DNA from: Sphingobacterium sp. UBA7855
GTDB lineage: Bacteria > Bacteroidota > Bacteroidia > Sphingobacteriales > Sphingobacteriaceae
Direction of reading: 5' to 3'
Length of the DNA stretch: 64,000 nucleotides
Assembly: GCA_002500745.1 (NCBI GenBank)
Contig: DLST01000012.1
Coordinates: forward strand, 1 to 64,000
Part shown: piece by piece, positions 28,159-37,225 of the stretch
Layout of the letters: each line of letters opens with the position of its first letter
How positions within the stretch are numbered: position 1 is the stretch's first letter
The notes under the pieces: generated by a model
What the model was told of the DNA's origin: nothing
Seen by the model: only the letters and a program-made list of their open reading frames with translations
The model's database searches: none
Program-made: the position numbers and the translations under genes

Positions 28159-28701
28159 TTACCGCCCAGCGAGTTTTATCTTTCCATCATCGCCAAAATC
28201 CGCGCTATCCACTACCCTTTTAAGATTGAGCTGCTTTATAGACAAGCCTTCCTGCAGGGGTATACCCGCAGTATTTACCTTAAATAAGGGATAAGATAGT
28301 GGCTTTTCAGCCCATTCCAACACAAAATGGTAGCCATCTACAATCTTCTGCTGATCATCGGTTTTAAGGATTAAAATATTATGGAAAGTTTGCTCCGGTT
28401 TGGCAGGATCACTATTCGTTGATATACCCCGGGCTTTATAAGTGGCAATAAACTTATAATAGTGATACTTCCCATTGACCGGATTAAATATTAATTCCCG
28501 ACTATTATTTTCCGAAATCAGGTCCGAAAAAGACTGCTCAAAATTGTCCAGTAATTTGTAATTAAAATCGGTATTGAGCTTATTGGCGACCATGACATAC
28601 GTCTTTGCATCTTTACCGGCGCTATTGCCCTGCGTTTGACTTTGTGCGTGCACCGAATAGCCATAGAAACAGGATAACAATACAATTATTAAATACTTCA
28701 T
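28159..28701 (-). CDS. Small secreted protein, function unknown
   Basis: A 180-aa product with a clean signal peptide (MKYLIIVLLSCFYGYSVHAQ), so exported to the periplasm or beyond. The mature part is mixed alpha/beta, with YHYYKFIATYKARGI and a C-terminal LNLKRVVDSADFGDDGKIKL. I recognise no family. It lies 92 bases downstream of the membrane-bound LytTR regulator in the same direction and may be its target or partner. Confidence 0.65.
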   Translation of the reverse strand: MKYLIIVLLSCFYGYSVHAQSQTQGNSAGKDAKTYVMVANKLNTDFNYKLLDNFEQSFSDLISENNSRELIFNPVNGKYHYYKFIATYKARGISTNSDPAKPEQTFHNILILKTDDQQKIVDGYHFVLEWAEKPLSYPLFKVNTAGIPLQEGLSIKQLNLKRVVDSADFGDDGKIKLAGR

Positions 28702-28793
28702 ACGCTAAAATATTAAATTTTGGGCAGTATTTGCCCAACTGATGATTAAATAGACATTTCTACAACAATAGATACCTCCATTACAAACCTTCT

Positions 28794-29753
28794 TCATTCA
28801 GCCGACATCTCAAACCAGCGCTTAAAATCAGCAGCATCATACCGGCTAACCAATACATCTTCTTGCTGGGCGAAAGTATCTTTTAAGTCGATCGTCAGCA
28901 CCCCATTGGCTGAAGGCTTGTATCCTTGTATAATACTCCGATTGACAATAAAACGCCGGTACATCAGATAGTATTGATCGTGATCAAGTACTTTCATCAG
29001 GTTGTCGAGACTATAGTTGTGGGTATACTCGCGGCTTCCGTTTAAAGTAAGCAGCCTTTTGTCATCTGCCGAACTTTTGATAAGCGCAATCCCATGCAGC
29101 GGCACGTAATTATCTTCGTAACCATACTTTACTTTGAGACAGGAATCAAGACTAACCGCATCCGAAATATCGTCTATCCTTTCGGCCTCCGCTTTCAGCT
29201 GCTGCTCTTCGTAGGTAACAATCATTTCCCGGAGGACTGTTTTCTCAATTTCGGCCTCTAAGTATTGATCTTTTACAAATCGGGCAAACCGCATCACATA
29301 TATCACCATAAAGAGCAGATTCAAGATGAACATAAACAAAAACAGAAAACCAAATTGGTTGAACATGTAGCGCATAGCGCCCCGCCAACCTTCTTCGTTC
29401 AATGGTAAAAACACCAGTATGGCGAAAGTTACCGTAAGCAACGAAGACAATACCAATCCGTAGAGAACCTGCCTGATCAGCCTAGGCTTAAAGTCGGTAA
29501 GCCAAGAGAGTTTGCCATCCAGGTACTTGTTAAAAATATGCATACTGATAAACACCGCCATCGCGATGCCTGCGGAAAGAAGCCAGTATAGATAAAATTT
29601 CGGTGCCGAATACCGCGCATCGAAAACAAGAAATGTGCCCGGCGAACAAAAAAAATTACCCAATATCATCGCCAAAAGTAGCTGGAGCCTAATCGGCAAA
29701 TAATTGACATGGATCTCGGAATGAAAGGTTTCGATAAGCTTTTTAGTCTGCAT
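28794..29753 (-). CDS. Membrane-anchored LytTR-family transcriptional regulator
   Basis: A 319-aa protein with four transmembrane segments (residues about 22-43, 54-72, 92-116, 132-155) and a short coiled coil (about 160-190). A C-terminal LytTR DNA-binding domain follows, with YYLMYRRFIVNRSII and SANGVLTIDLKD. It lacks a receiver domain, so membrane state or a ligand would be sensed directly by the membrane part. One-component LytTR proteins of this layout are known in Bacteroidota. The gene begins 367 bases from the divergent 384-aa gene. Confidence 0.85.
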   Translation of the reverse strand: MQTKKLIETFHSEIHVNYLPIRLQLLLAMILGNFFCSPGTFLVFDARYSAPKFYLYWLLSAGIAMAVFISMHIFNKYLDGKLSWLTDFKPRLIRQVLYGLVLSSLLTVTFAILVFLPLNEEGWRGAMRYMFNQFGFLFLFMFILNLLFMVIYVMRFARFVKDQYLEAEIEKTVLREMIVTYEEQQLKAEAERIDDISDAVSLDSCLKVKYGYEDNYVPLHGIALIKSSADDKRLLTLNGSREYTHNYSLDNLMKVLDHDQYYLMYRRFIVNRSIIQGYKPSANGVLTIDLKDTFAQQEDVLVSRYDAADFKRWFEMSAE

Positions 29754-30119
29754 AAAAATTGAGGAATTGGTTAAGGCAAACTAAAATAACTATTTTATCA
29801 AATAAAAAAACAAAACAGCCTAGCATTCTTCGGCAGCATTGCATAAATACGGCCTTATTTCTCTATAAAAATGCAATTCAGGCTACCATTCATCCTATAA
29901 TTATATTTTTATACCGTGCTAAAAAACACTTCCTAGGCAACGCTAAAGCAAGATTTAAACATTTGTTCTATACCATTCATTCCGATACCAAAATTTTACC
30001 TTGCCTTCGAGGAAATACCTTGCTAATTTTATAATAGCATAATTAATTATTGAATGAACACTTACAGCAATGCCATTTGGTTCAGGCCGAATGACCATGT
30101 ATCCTAAAAAAAATAAGTT
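29754..30119. promoter_or_regulatory. 366-base divergent intergenic region
   Basis: Lies between the divergent LytTR gene and the 384-aa gene, so it should hold both promoters. It is AT-rich with runs of A and T. I found no clean TTTG-N19-TAnnTTTG pair and no strong inverted repeat. No gene is supported here. Confidence 0.4.
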
Positions 30120-31274
30120 ATGATCCGATCGTTGAACCAACTGGAAGATGCCATTCTTGCTTATGGCATACTGCAGGATAGCCCGAATGGGAAGTATATA
30201 CCAAGCGACGAAGCGATTGTCAGCGCCTGCGATGCACTGATACGCGATTCAGAAGAGCTTTATATCAGTCATGCGAAATCGCGCATGGCCAAAGAATCTT
30301 TTCGCCGCTATTATACCAAATTCAGGCTGCTATTTGACAAGCTCTATCTGTACAAGGCCCAGCAGCCGGATGATACCATTAAAAAACTGCACGAGAGTAT
30401 TAGCCAGAGCATTCAGCGCTTTAAAGAGCATATGAATCCGTCGGAAGAGCTGCCCGTATACCACCAACAGCTGCTCAAATCGGGCAGTCTCGCAAAACTT
30501 GCTCAATTATCGGTGCACTTACAGGCCAAGCAGCTCGACGAAAAATACCTTTTAGAAATCCAATATGGTCTAAATAGCCTGTTTGACGAGCATAAGCCGC
30601 CCAAGCTCCTGTACTACCATGTCGAATGGTTGGAAACTTTCCTGTCGGCGCTAGAAAGCCTTGCCCATGATAAACGTGTGAAGCATTACGCCAAACGTTT
30701 TATTGAGTTACTGATCCGCTACAACTTTAACTATCTCGGCTTATGCAACCGGTGGCATGAACAGCTCGAAGGGCAGATCGATGTGCTCCCCCGCTCGGAA
30801 AAGCTGTCTACACTGCTGCTTATGGACAAAGAAATTACCCATTATCACCCCCTGCCGATGCTTTATTACGACATTGAGCAACCTCATCTCAAAACAATGA
30901 TGCATGAATACATTTGGGCCGAACTGGATTATCTTGAAAAACTGTCGAAACTGGAATCGGTAGAAAATAATTACCGCCCCGAGATTCCCGCATCTTCCAA
31001 TGGGATCCATACGACGCTGACGGGCGAGGGCCTTACCTGCCTATTCCACTATTGCAGTAAAGTGGGCCTGTTTAAAAATAAGCATAAAAGTGATGCAGCC
31101 GTTGGCGTAGCGCAGCATACCGTTACCGATCGCGGCAACCGCATCACGGCCAATCAGCTGGCTAAATTTAACAAATTTGAACATATACTCAGCCTCTATA
31201 TCATCGAAGATAAGCTTAAAGAAATGCTGCATTTCATAAAAAACGACATTGAAGAAGTGGAGCGAAGAAAATAA
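30120..31274 (+). CDS. Hypothetical helical protein
   Basis: A 384-aa soluble product without signal peptide or membrane segment, predicted by eye to be almost entirely alpha-helical with several His/Tyr-rich stretches. The C-terminus (RITANQLAKFNKFEHILSLY onwards, to VERRK) looks like a helical dimerisation or DNA-contact end, loosely reminiscent of RteC-type proteins. I cannot assign it firmly. It is divergent from the membrane LytTR regulator and may be controlled by it. Confidence 0.7.
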   Translation: MIRSLNQLEDAILAYGILQDSPNGKYIPSDEAIVSACDALIRDSEELYISHAKSRMAKESFRRYYTKFRLLFDKLYLYKAQQPDDTIKKLHESISQSIQRFKEHMNPSEELPVYHQQLLKSGSLAKLAQLSVHLQAKQLDEKYLLEIQYGLNSLFDEHKPPKLLYYHVEWLETFLSALESLAHDKRVKHYAKRFIELLIRYNFNYLGLCNRWHEQLEGQIDVLPRSEKLSTLLLMDKEITHYHPLPMLYYDIEQPHLKTMMHEYIWAELDYLEKLSKLESVENNYRPEIPASSNGIHTTLTGEGLTCLFHYCSKVGLFKNKHKSDAAVGVAQHTVTDRGNRITANQLAKFNKFEHILSLYIIEDKLKEMLHFIKNDIEEVERRK

Positions 31275-31294
31275 TGGCCTTTTCATAAAAACTT

Positions 31295-31316
31295 GGGGGA
31301 TTCCACTTTATCCCCC
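31295..31316 (+). terminator. Weak hairpin after the 384-aa gene
   Basis: GGGGGAT (31295-31301) and ATCCCCC (31310-31316) form a 7-bp GC-rich stem with an 8-base loop, 20 bases past the stop codon. Only two Ts follow, so termination would be weak. The rest of the 277 bases up to 31551 shows nothing clear. Confidence 0.4.
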
Positions 31317-31551
31317 TTCAGTGCCGGTCCCTCCTAAATAGCCTATTGTCCCCAAAAACAGCTCGTTGCATCCTTTGCATGCGCTGTTCCCTCTGCTCTC
31401 GGTTGTGATAGAAGTAACACCATTATATCCCCAATTACCTCATCCACCATTGCCCCAGCTGCTTTAAAGGCGGTTTGCTTGGCGAAATCCTTCTATGTAA
31501 GATTGCTGCTTATTGTCTTTTCTTTGCTTTAAGACTTACACAGTATGCACC

Positions 31552-32094
31552 ATGAAAGCGAAAAAGATTACCTATCAGATCATCGTCATTACATTGATGG
31601 CACTTTGGATCCCGATCAGTCTGGACAAGTTTATCGACTATGAACTGTTCAAGTCTGCGATGATACAACAGCCGTTTAGTGACCGTCTGGGAATTTTACT
31701 TGCCCATACCTTACCTACGATTGAGCTTACGGTGGGTCTACTGTTTATCGTACCCAAGATGAGAGTTTGGGCATTTGGACTCTCTGCATTGCTGATGGTC
31801 GTTTTTGTGGCCTATGTAAGCCTGGCAATTTTAAATGTATGGGGCAAAATCCCCTGCGGATGCGGCCTTGTATTCCATCACGTGGGCTGGACGGCGCACC
31901 TGTGGCTCAATATCGGATTTTTACTGATCAGCCTAATTGGCTTGTACCTGGAGTTATCCGTGTTTAGAAATTATGGTTCAAAAAATAGCCATAATAGCCA
32001 TAGTGGGGCGCATCATCCCCTACGTATAGCGATAAATTCAGAAGCTCAAGATATCATGAAATTGAAAACCAGTGCTAGGTTAAAAAAAGAATAG
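31552..32094 (+). CDS. MauE/DoxX-like membrane protein
   Basis: The ATG at 31552 (MKAKKITYQIIVITLMALWI) is preferred over an upstream non-ATG start because it begins directly before the first membrane helix. The 180-aa product has four transmembrane segments. It carries a Cys-x-Cys motif in GKIPCGCGLVFHHVGW (residues about 100-115), as in MauE-like redox-associated membrane proteins that support disulfide formation outside the cytoplasm. The hydrophilic tail after about residue 145 is unusual. It is followed in the same direction by a Cys-containing exported peptide gene, a likely client. Confidence 0.75.
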   Translation: MKAKKITYQIIVITLMALWIPISLDKFIDYELFKSAMIQQPFSDRLGILLAHTLPTIELTVGLLFIVPKMRVWAFGLSALLMVVFVAYVSLAILNVWGKIPCGCGLVFHHVGWTAHLWLNIGFLLISLIGLYLELSVFRNYGSKNSHNSHSGAHHPLRIAINSEAQDIMKLKTSARLKKE

Positions 32095-32274
32095 TGTACC
32101 CGATTAACAGCGGAACTTGGATTCGAGGCTAATCCAGGTGAAGGGCGCGTCTGCCAAAAGACACTTATGGTGTTCCAGCGCTGCTGTCGATGGCTACGTA
32201 CAGAAAACCGACGCAGCGAAGGAATAAAAAAGAAATTTAAAAAACTAAAGTAAAAAAACTCAAAAATTAAAGAC

Positions 32275-32616
32275 ATGAGAAAATCAGCTAATTTTATTAA
32301 AAAACACGGTTTGGCCGTATTTGCCATGGCACTTTTAGTAGGTTATGGAGGTTTTAGTTATGCAAAATCGATGTTCAGTACGCCTTGGTATCAAATTACA
32401 AGTATGGCATCTAATCCGAACGACGACCAATTGGGAAGTGCAACACCTGATCCCACATCGGGCGGTGAATGTGATTTCGAAGAAAAGAATACACGCTGTA
32501 ACGTACAATTCAACAATCCGAACAATCACGATCTGTCAAACAAAACTGTCGCTCAAGCCTTGGCTTTATCTGGTGTAAGCATCAATGATTACACGTACAG
32601 AGACAATCCAAACTAA
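32275..32616 (+). CDS. DUF6520-like exported peptide
   Basis: A 113-aa product with an export signal (HGLAVFAMALLVGYGGFSYA) and a small mature part that starts with STPWYQITSM and contains two cysteines (GGECDFEEKNTRCNVQF). This layout matches the small exported DUF6520/NVEALA-type peptides of Bacteroidota, whose function is unknown. It ends just before a strong terminator and follows the MauE-like gene by 180 bases. A disulfide between the two cysteines, made with MauE or TlpA help, is inference. Confidence 0.7.
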   Translation: MRKSANFIKKHGLAVFAMALLVGYGGFSYAKSMFSTPWYQITSMASNPNDDQLGSATPDPTSGGECDFEEKNTRCNVQFNNPNNHDLSNKTVAQALALSGVSINDYTYRDNPN

Positions 32617-32629
32617 TAATTTATACCTG

Positions 32630-32657
32630 TCAGCCAGCCCTATTTAGGGCTGGCTGA
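32630..32657. terminator. Bidirectional terminator between convergent genes
   Basis: TCAGCCAGCCCT (32630-32641) and AGGGCTGGCTGA (32646-32657) form a perfect 12-bp stem with an ATTT loop. It ends the exported-peptide gene on the plus strand and the third SusCD operon on the minus strand; the susD stop lies 5 bases beyond. Confidence 0.85.
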
Positions 32658-32661
32658 TATT

Positions 32662-34026
32662 TTAAGGGTTTTGTTCAATATTGCTTTTTAGCATCACATC
32701 TTTAGGGATGGGAAAAATATATCGGGTACTATTCGGCAGTAATTCATATTCCTTATCGTTTACCCTCCGCTTTAGTAGCATCGCATGATCTTCCTCTCTA
32801 TTCAAGCGCCTTAAATCAGACCACCTTATTCCTCTTAACAACAATTCTTTCTGTCGTTCCAACAAAACCAGTTGTAATGCCTGCTTTTGAGATGTACTTG
32901 CTATCGGCTGAAATTTTCCAGAAACAAACCGCTTAGATAGCAACTGGTTGAGTACATTAATTCCTTGGTCAGATTGCCCCAACCTAATTGCGCATTCAGC
33001 TTCATTGAGCAACAATTCATCCCAAGCATATCCGGCAAAATGGTTTACATTTCCTAGATAGGAACCTTTGTAAAGAATATTACCTTTAGCATCCTTTTCA
33101 AAAAATAGTTTTTTTCGCAGGTCATTATCATCATAACTGTTATAAAACTCAATGGGTATTAACAGTTTTGTTTTACTGGAAAAATTTGAGCTATTTGATC
33201 CGTCAATATAGATTAGTTCTTGATTTCCATTGCCATAGGTAGGAAAGGGATATGCTTTTGTGCCCGATACCGTATTATAGTCGAGTACAACCCCACCAAT
33301 AGCTCTGGCCTTGGCGGCACAATCGAAAGCATTTTTGTAGTCACCCAGCTGCATATAGCACCGTATCAATAACAGGTATGCTGCCACTTTGCTGGGCGAA
33401 TACATGTCTACACTTCTGTCAGGCAACATCCCTATGGTCAACAGCAGATCGCTGATGATCTGATTATAGGTCTGTGTTACCGTAGAACGTGTTGTCATTA
33501 AGTTAATATCGCTCTCTAATTTGAGCGGTATCCCAAATCTATCCCATTCTGGTATACCTGCAGGTGCAGCAAACTGTTGGGCAATACTAAAAAAAGCATC
33601 CGAGCGAATGAACAATGCGCTCCCCTTTATACGGTTGTAGTCTGCATTTTGAACAGGAGCTTGCATCTGATCTAATCTTTCTAGTATCACGTTGGCGTAG
33701 AGGACACGCTTATAAAGGTTGTTCCAATCGGGCACATTCTCTTGCGTATTCAATATTTCTTCAGACCAATTGTAAGCAAATTTTTGCAGCTGTGAGCTCG
33801 CCAAATTCCAGGTGTTATCCTCCACATAAAACTCACCTGCCGCGATCGTACCCAACGACTTACCTGCTCCGACATTGATGGTCGAATAATCATTCAATAA
33901 TGCATCCAAATCTTCCAACGATTGCGGGATTACTTGAGACTTGTCCCTCTTCAGTTCCAGAAAATTAGGGTTACAGCCCACTAAAAAAAGCAGTACAGCC
34001 ATTATCATATTTCTTTTCATATTCAT
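32662..34026 (-). CDS. SusD/RagB-family outer-membrane lipoprotein
   Basis: A 454-aa surface lipoprotein. The ATG at 34026 (MNMKRNMIMAVLLFLVGC) puts the lipidation cysteine at residue 18; an upstream in-frame start overlaps the susC end and lacks a signal. TPR helices and the conserved ERQKELLLRGIRWSDLRRLN are present, and the protein ends in NIEQNP. The start is only four bases after the susC stop, so translation is coupled. Confidence 0.92.
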   Translation of the reverse strand: MNMKRNMIMAVLLFLVGCNPNFLELKRDKSQVIPQSLEDLDALLNDYSTINVGAGKSLGTIAAGEFYVEDNTWNLASSQLQKFAYNWSEEILNTQENVPDWNNLYKRVLYANVILERLDQMQAPVQNADYNRIKGSALFIRSDAFFSIAQQFAAPAGIPEWDRFGIPLKLESDINLMTTRSTVTQTYNQIISDLLLTIGMLPDRSVDMYSPSKVAAYLLLIRCYMQLGDYKNAFDCAAKARAIGGVVLDYNTVSGTKAYPFPTYGNGNQELIYIDGSNSSNFSSKTKLLIPIEFYNSYDDNDLRKKLFFEKDAKGNILYKGSYLGNVNHFAGYAWDELLLNEAECAIRLGQSDQGINVLNQLLSKRFVSGKFQPIASTSQKQALQLVLLERQKELLLRGIRWSDLRRLNREEDHAMLLKRRVNDKEYELLPNSTRYIFPIPKDVMLKSNIEQNP

Positions 34027-34030
34027 CGTA

Positions 34031-37000
34031 TTAAAGGTTAATCTGAAAACCCATAATCCATGTCCTCGGATTAGGATAAGTAACATTTGGCATGTCGGGA
34101 ATTAGCCCCAGAGCATTAGCGCGATAGATCCATGCGACATTCCTGACTGTTGCAAACAGCCGACATTCTTTATTTTTTAAAAAGCCTGGAAATGTACGGT
34201 AGGAAAACTGTAAATCGGCCAATCTCAGGAAATCCCCCTTTTCATACATCAATGCTGAATTAACATAGAGCTCATCGCGGCTGATGTTTTTATCTACAGG
34301 AAATACCGGTACAGACGTGGTCTTTTCATCACCCGGCAGCTGCCACCTTTTTAAATAATCCGTATGTCCTACTCCACTGTTGAACAATTGACTATAATTG
34401 ATCGTGCTACGCCTAAAATAAAAGCCAAATTTATAATCCACACTCGCGCTTAGGGAAAAGTTTCCATAAGAAAACGTATTCCTAAACACCCCTGCATAGG
34501 GCGGAAATTTCATACCCATATCTGCGAGGTCATCTATTTTTGCATTATTCATATATGCCACATAGTCCTTCGTCCCATCCGGGGCTAAGAGTTCGCCCGT
34601 CTCGGGATCTAGTCCACCCGATTGCCATGCATAATTCAGGTCGAGGCTCTTACCGACAATAGGAATAGGTGTCGAAACCATTGTGGACATGGTCACATTT
34701 GAGTTTGCCATATAATCAAGTACCTTGTTTGCTGTATAGCTGAATGAGAGCGAGCCATTCCATTTTAGACGATTTTTACCCAAATTGGCATTCACCGTCA
34801 GATCCACACCCTCTGTACGAAGCTTTGCATAGTTCATCAAGTTAGTAATCTGATAGAAACCAGTTTTTTCAAAAATACCAGTTGTTGGATCCATAAAATT
34901 AACCCCTATCAGATCACTTGCATTTTTCTGATAGTACTCTACAGAACCGGAAAGCAAATTATGAAACAGTCCAAAATCTAGTCCGATATTGACCATCCGC
35001 ACTTTCTCCCAACGCAATCCCGGATTGCCAACACTTTTTAGTTGAGCATAGCTTTTTTGCGTAACAAAATTGACATCACTGAAAAACGACGTAATTGGAT
35101 AAACACTAACGGTGTTATTGACGTTGCCGCTTACCCCATACGTTGTTCTGAACTTTAGGCTATTTATCCAGTCTGCTTTCATCCAGTCGAAACGATCCAG
35201 ATTAATTGCACTACCTACAGACCAAAGCGGTACTCCTTTCTGATTCGTCTTTACACCGAAAAGGTTTGAGGCGTCCCAACGCAGGCTAGCGGTGAGCGAC
35301 AGCTTGGCGTCATACGTATAGGCACCATTGAAAAAATACGATAAAAATCGATCTGTCAGTGAAACCATCCCTGTTGGAGGAGATGGTACCGTCGCTGAAC
35401 CGAGCGGCCTCAGTGGATAAAATGTGGCATAATCCAGATTTGATTGCGCTGTCAATACCGCATCGTTGTAGCCATACAGTCTATACCCGGGGTTGGAGAA
35501 ACTTTTTGTCTCGCGAAGCTCTGCTCCTGCAATGGCATTGACCGCATTCTTCTCGCTATATTGCCGATTAAAATCCAACTGGATTCTTCCAGACTGGGAT
35601 GATAGTTCATTATTAAACCCTTCTTTGATGGCTCCCTCAGGAATGATGCGTTTCAGATCGGGTTGCGTGTACTGATTGACAAGATTCCGGACGTAATACG
35701 AGTCAGCATCATATACATTGGTTTGATCTGTACGGAGCCGTTGATTTTGATATTTAATAGAAAGCTTCAAGCCATCCAAGATTGTATAACCCACCCCCAA
35801 GTTGATCAAAAGATCTTTTGTATTGGATCGTCTGTCTCTAAGTTTGGTCTCGTTTAGCGGTACATAGTTCCAGTCCAGGAGACCATTGACTACGGCCTGA
35901 TCGACGTAATCTTTGGCATATCGTCCTGTAACGGAAATAGGAAAGCCATTTTCATCGACCAATACGGTATAATTTGGGAGTTCCCTGCTCCCGACCTTTA
36001 GTCCCTGCAATGTCAAACCGTTATTCTTTGCTTCCATCCAGGCATAATTAAGTCCAAAGGAAAGATCTAAATCTTTTGTCAGTTTGATCTGGTTGCGGAG
36101 GCTGAGAGTATTTCTCTTATTGTTGTTGCCCTTTACATTGGAATCGTTCTTGGAAAAAGATGAAGAGAGCCAATAACTATAGATAGATCCACCGCCATTT
36201 AGCGCCAGATCATATTGTTGCAACAGCGCGGGTCTATAGAGATACTTGCTCGCATGCTTTCTAAGATCGTGCTGTGCAAGCCAATTCCTTTTCTCAACAA
36301 ACTCCTTTTCCGAAATGGCGTTGTTTTTACGATCCATTAACAAAGTGATATATTCTGGCAACGCTGAATAATCCGAAGCATCAAAATTATCCAGTTCAAA
36401 GAGCTTATCTTCTACATCAAGCATGGAAGCCGAAGGAAGATAATCACGGGAATACAAAAGATCAGGACGCTGCGACAACTGCCATGTACTGCCAAATACA
36501 AGATTATTAGATTGCGCAAACTTTCCCTTCTTGGTCGTAATGACGATTACGCCATTCCCTGCTCTCGCCCCCCAGATGGATGCCGCTGAGGCATCTTTCA
36601 GTAAAGTGATGGATTCGACATCGTTTGGATTAATCGAATTCAATGAACCCTCGTACGGAAAGTTATCCAAAATAATCAATGGTTCAGTCTGAGAATTGAT
36701 CGTACTCAGCCCGCGCAGCCGCAGCTTAGGATCTGTTGAGAATTCGCCTGAATTAATTGACCGGTCAAACTGTAATACCGAGCTTATCCCTTCGAGTCGC
36801 TCAATAATATTCGGATCGGGATTGCGATTCAGCAAATCACTGTTGATCATCTCAAAAGAGCCCGTTGCACGCTCCTTTGGAATACGATAATATCCTGTAG
36901 AGACTTCCACTTCTTGAAGCACGTTAACCCTTTCCTTTAAGACTATTTCAAAAAAACGACTTTTACCGGGGTCGATAAAAATGCGCTGAGTTATTTTTCC

Positions 37001-37225
37001 GGTTCGGGTTACCATTAAAGTATCAGGCCTGACCAAAGCAAATTCGAATTTTCCGAGCTCATCAGCCCGTATCAATCTCCCTGTTCCAACAAGTCTCAAG
37101 CTTACATGACCGAGTCCGTTTCCCGCTTCATCTTTTACGATGCCACTCACCATTTGCTGCCCATAAGCATGCCCTAAAGTCCATATTCCAACTATGAACA
37201 CAAACAAACATCTACAGATTTTCAT
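34031..37225 (-). CDS. SusC/RagA-family TonB-linked outer-membrane receptor
   Basis: The ATG at 37225 begins a signal peptide (MKICRCLFVFIVGIWTLGHA). The product of about 1064 aa has a carboxypeptidase-regulatory-like domain (VSGIVKDEAGNGLGHVSL) and no STN domain. The plug has STGYYRIPKERATGSFEMI and SITLLKDASAASIWGARAGN, followed by the barrel. It shares the STGY-x-x-I-x-KERATG signature with the first SusC of the window, so the two are the same subgroup. The start overlaps the end of the TlpA gene by 14 bases, indicating one operon TlpA-SusC-SusD. Confidence 0.92.
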   Translation of the reverse strand: MKICRCLFVFIVGIWTLGHAYGQQMVSGIVKDEAGNGLGHVSLRLVGTGRLIRADELGKFEFALVRPDTLMVTRTGKITQRIFIDPGKSRFFEIVLKERVNVLQEVEVSTGYYRIPKERATGSFEMINSDLLNRNPDPNIIERLEGISSVLQFDRSINSGEFSTDPKLRLRGLSTINSQTEPLIILDNFPYEGSLNSINPNDVESITLLKDASAASIWGARAGNGVIVITTKKGKFAQSNNLVFGSTWQLSQRPDLLYSRDYLPSASMLDVEDKLFELDNFDASDYSALPEYITLLMDRKNNAISEKEFVEKRNWLAQHDLRKHASKYLYRPALLQQYDLALNGGGSIYSYWLSSSFSKNDSNVKGNNNKRNTLSLRNQIKLTKDLDLSFGLNYAWMEAKNNGLTLQGLKVGSRELPNYTVLVDENGFPISVTGRYAKDYVDQAVVNGLLDWNYVPLNETKLRDRRSNTKDLLINLGVGYTILDGLKLSIKYQNQRLRTDQTNVYDADSYYVRNLVNQYTQPDLKRIIPEGAIKEGFNNELSSQSGRIQLDFNRQYSEKNAVNAIAGAELRETKSFSNPGYRLYGYNDAVLTAQSNLDYATFYPLRPLGSATVPSPPTGMVSLTDRFLSYFFNGAYTYDAKLSLTASLRWDASNLFGVKTNQKGVPLWSVGSAINLDRFDWMKADWINSLKFRTTYGVSGNVNNTVSVYPITSFFSDVNFVTQKSYAQLKSVGNPGLRWEKVRMVNIGLDFGLFHNLLSGSVEYYQKNASDLIGVNFMDPTTGIFEKTGFYQITNLMNYAKLRTEGVDLTVNANLGKNRLKWNGSLSFSYTANKVLDYMANSNVTMSTMVSTPIPIVGKSLDLNYAWQSGGLDPETGELLAPDGTKDYVAYMNNAKIDDLADMGMKFPPYAGVFRNTFSYGNFSLSASVDYKFGFYFRRSTINYSQLFNSGVGHTDYLKRWQLPGDEKTTSVPVFPVDKNISRDELYVNSALMYEKGDFLRLADLQFSYRTFPGFLKNKECRLFATVRNVAWIYRANALGLIPDMPNVTYPNPRTWIMGFQINL

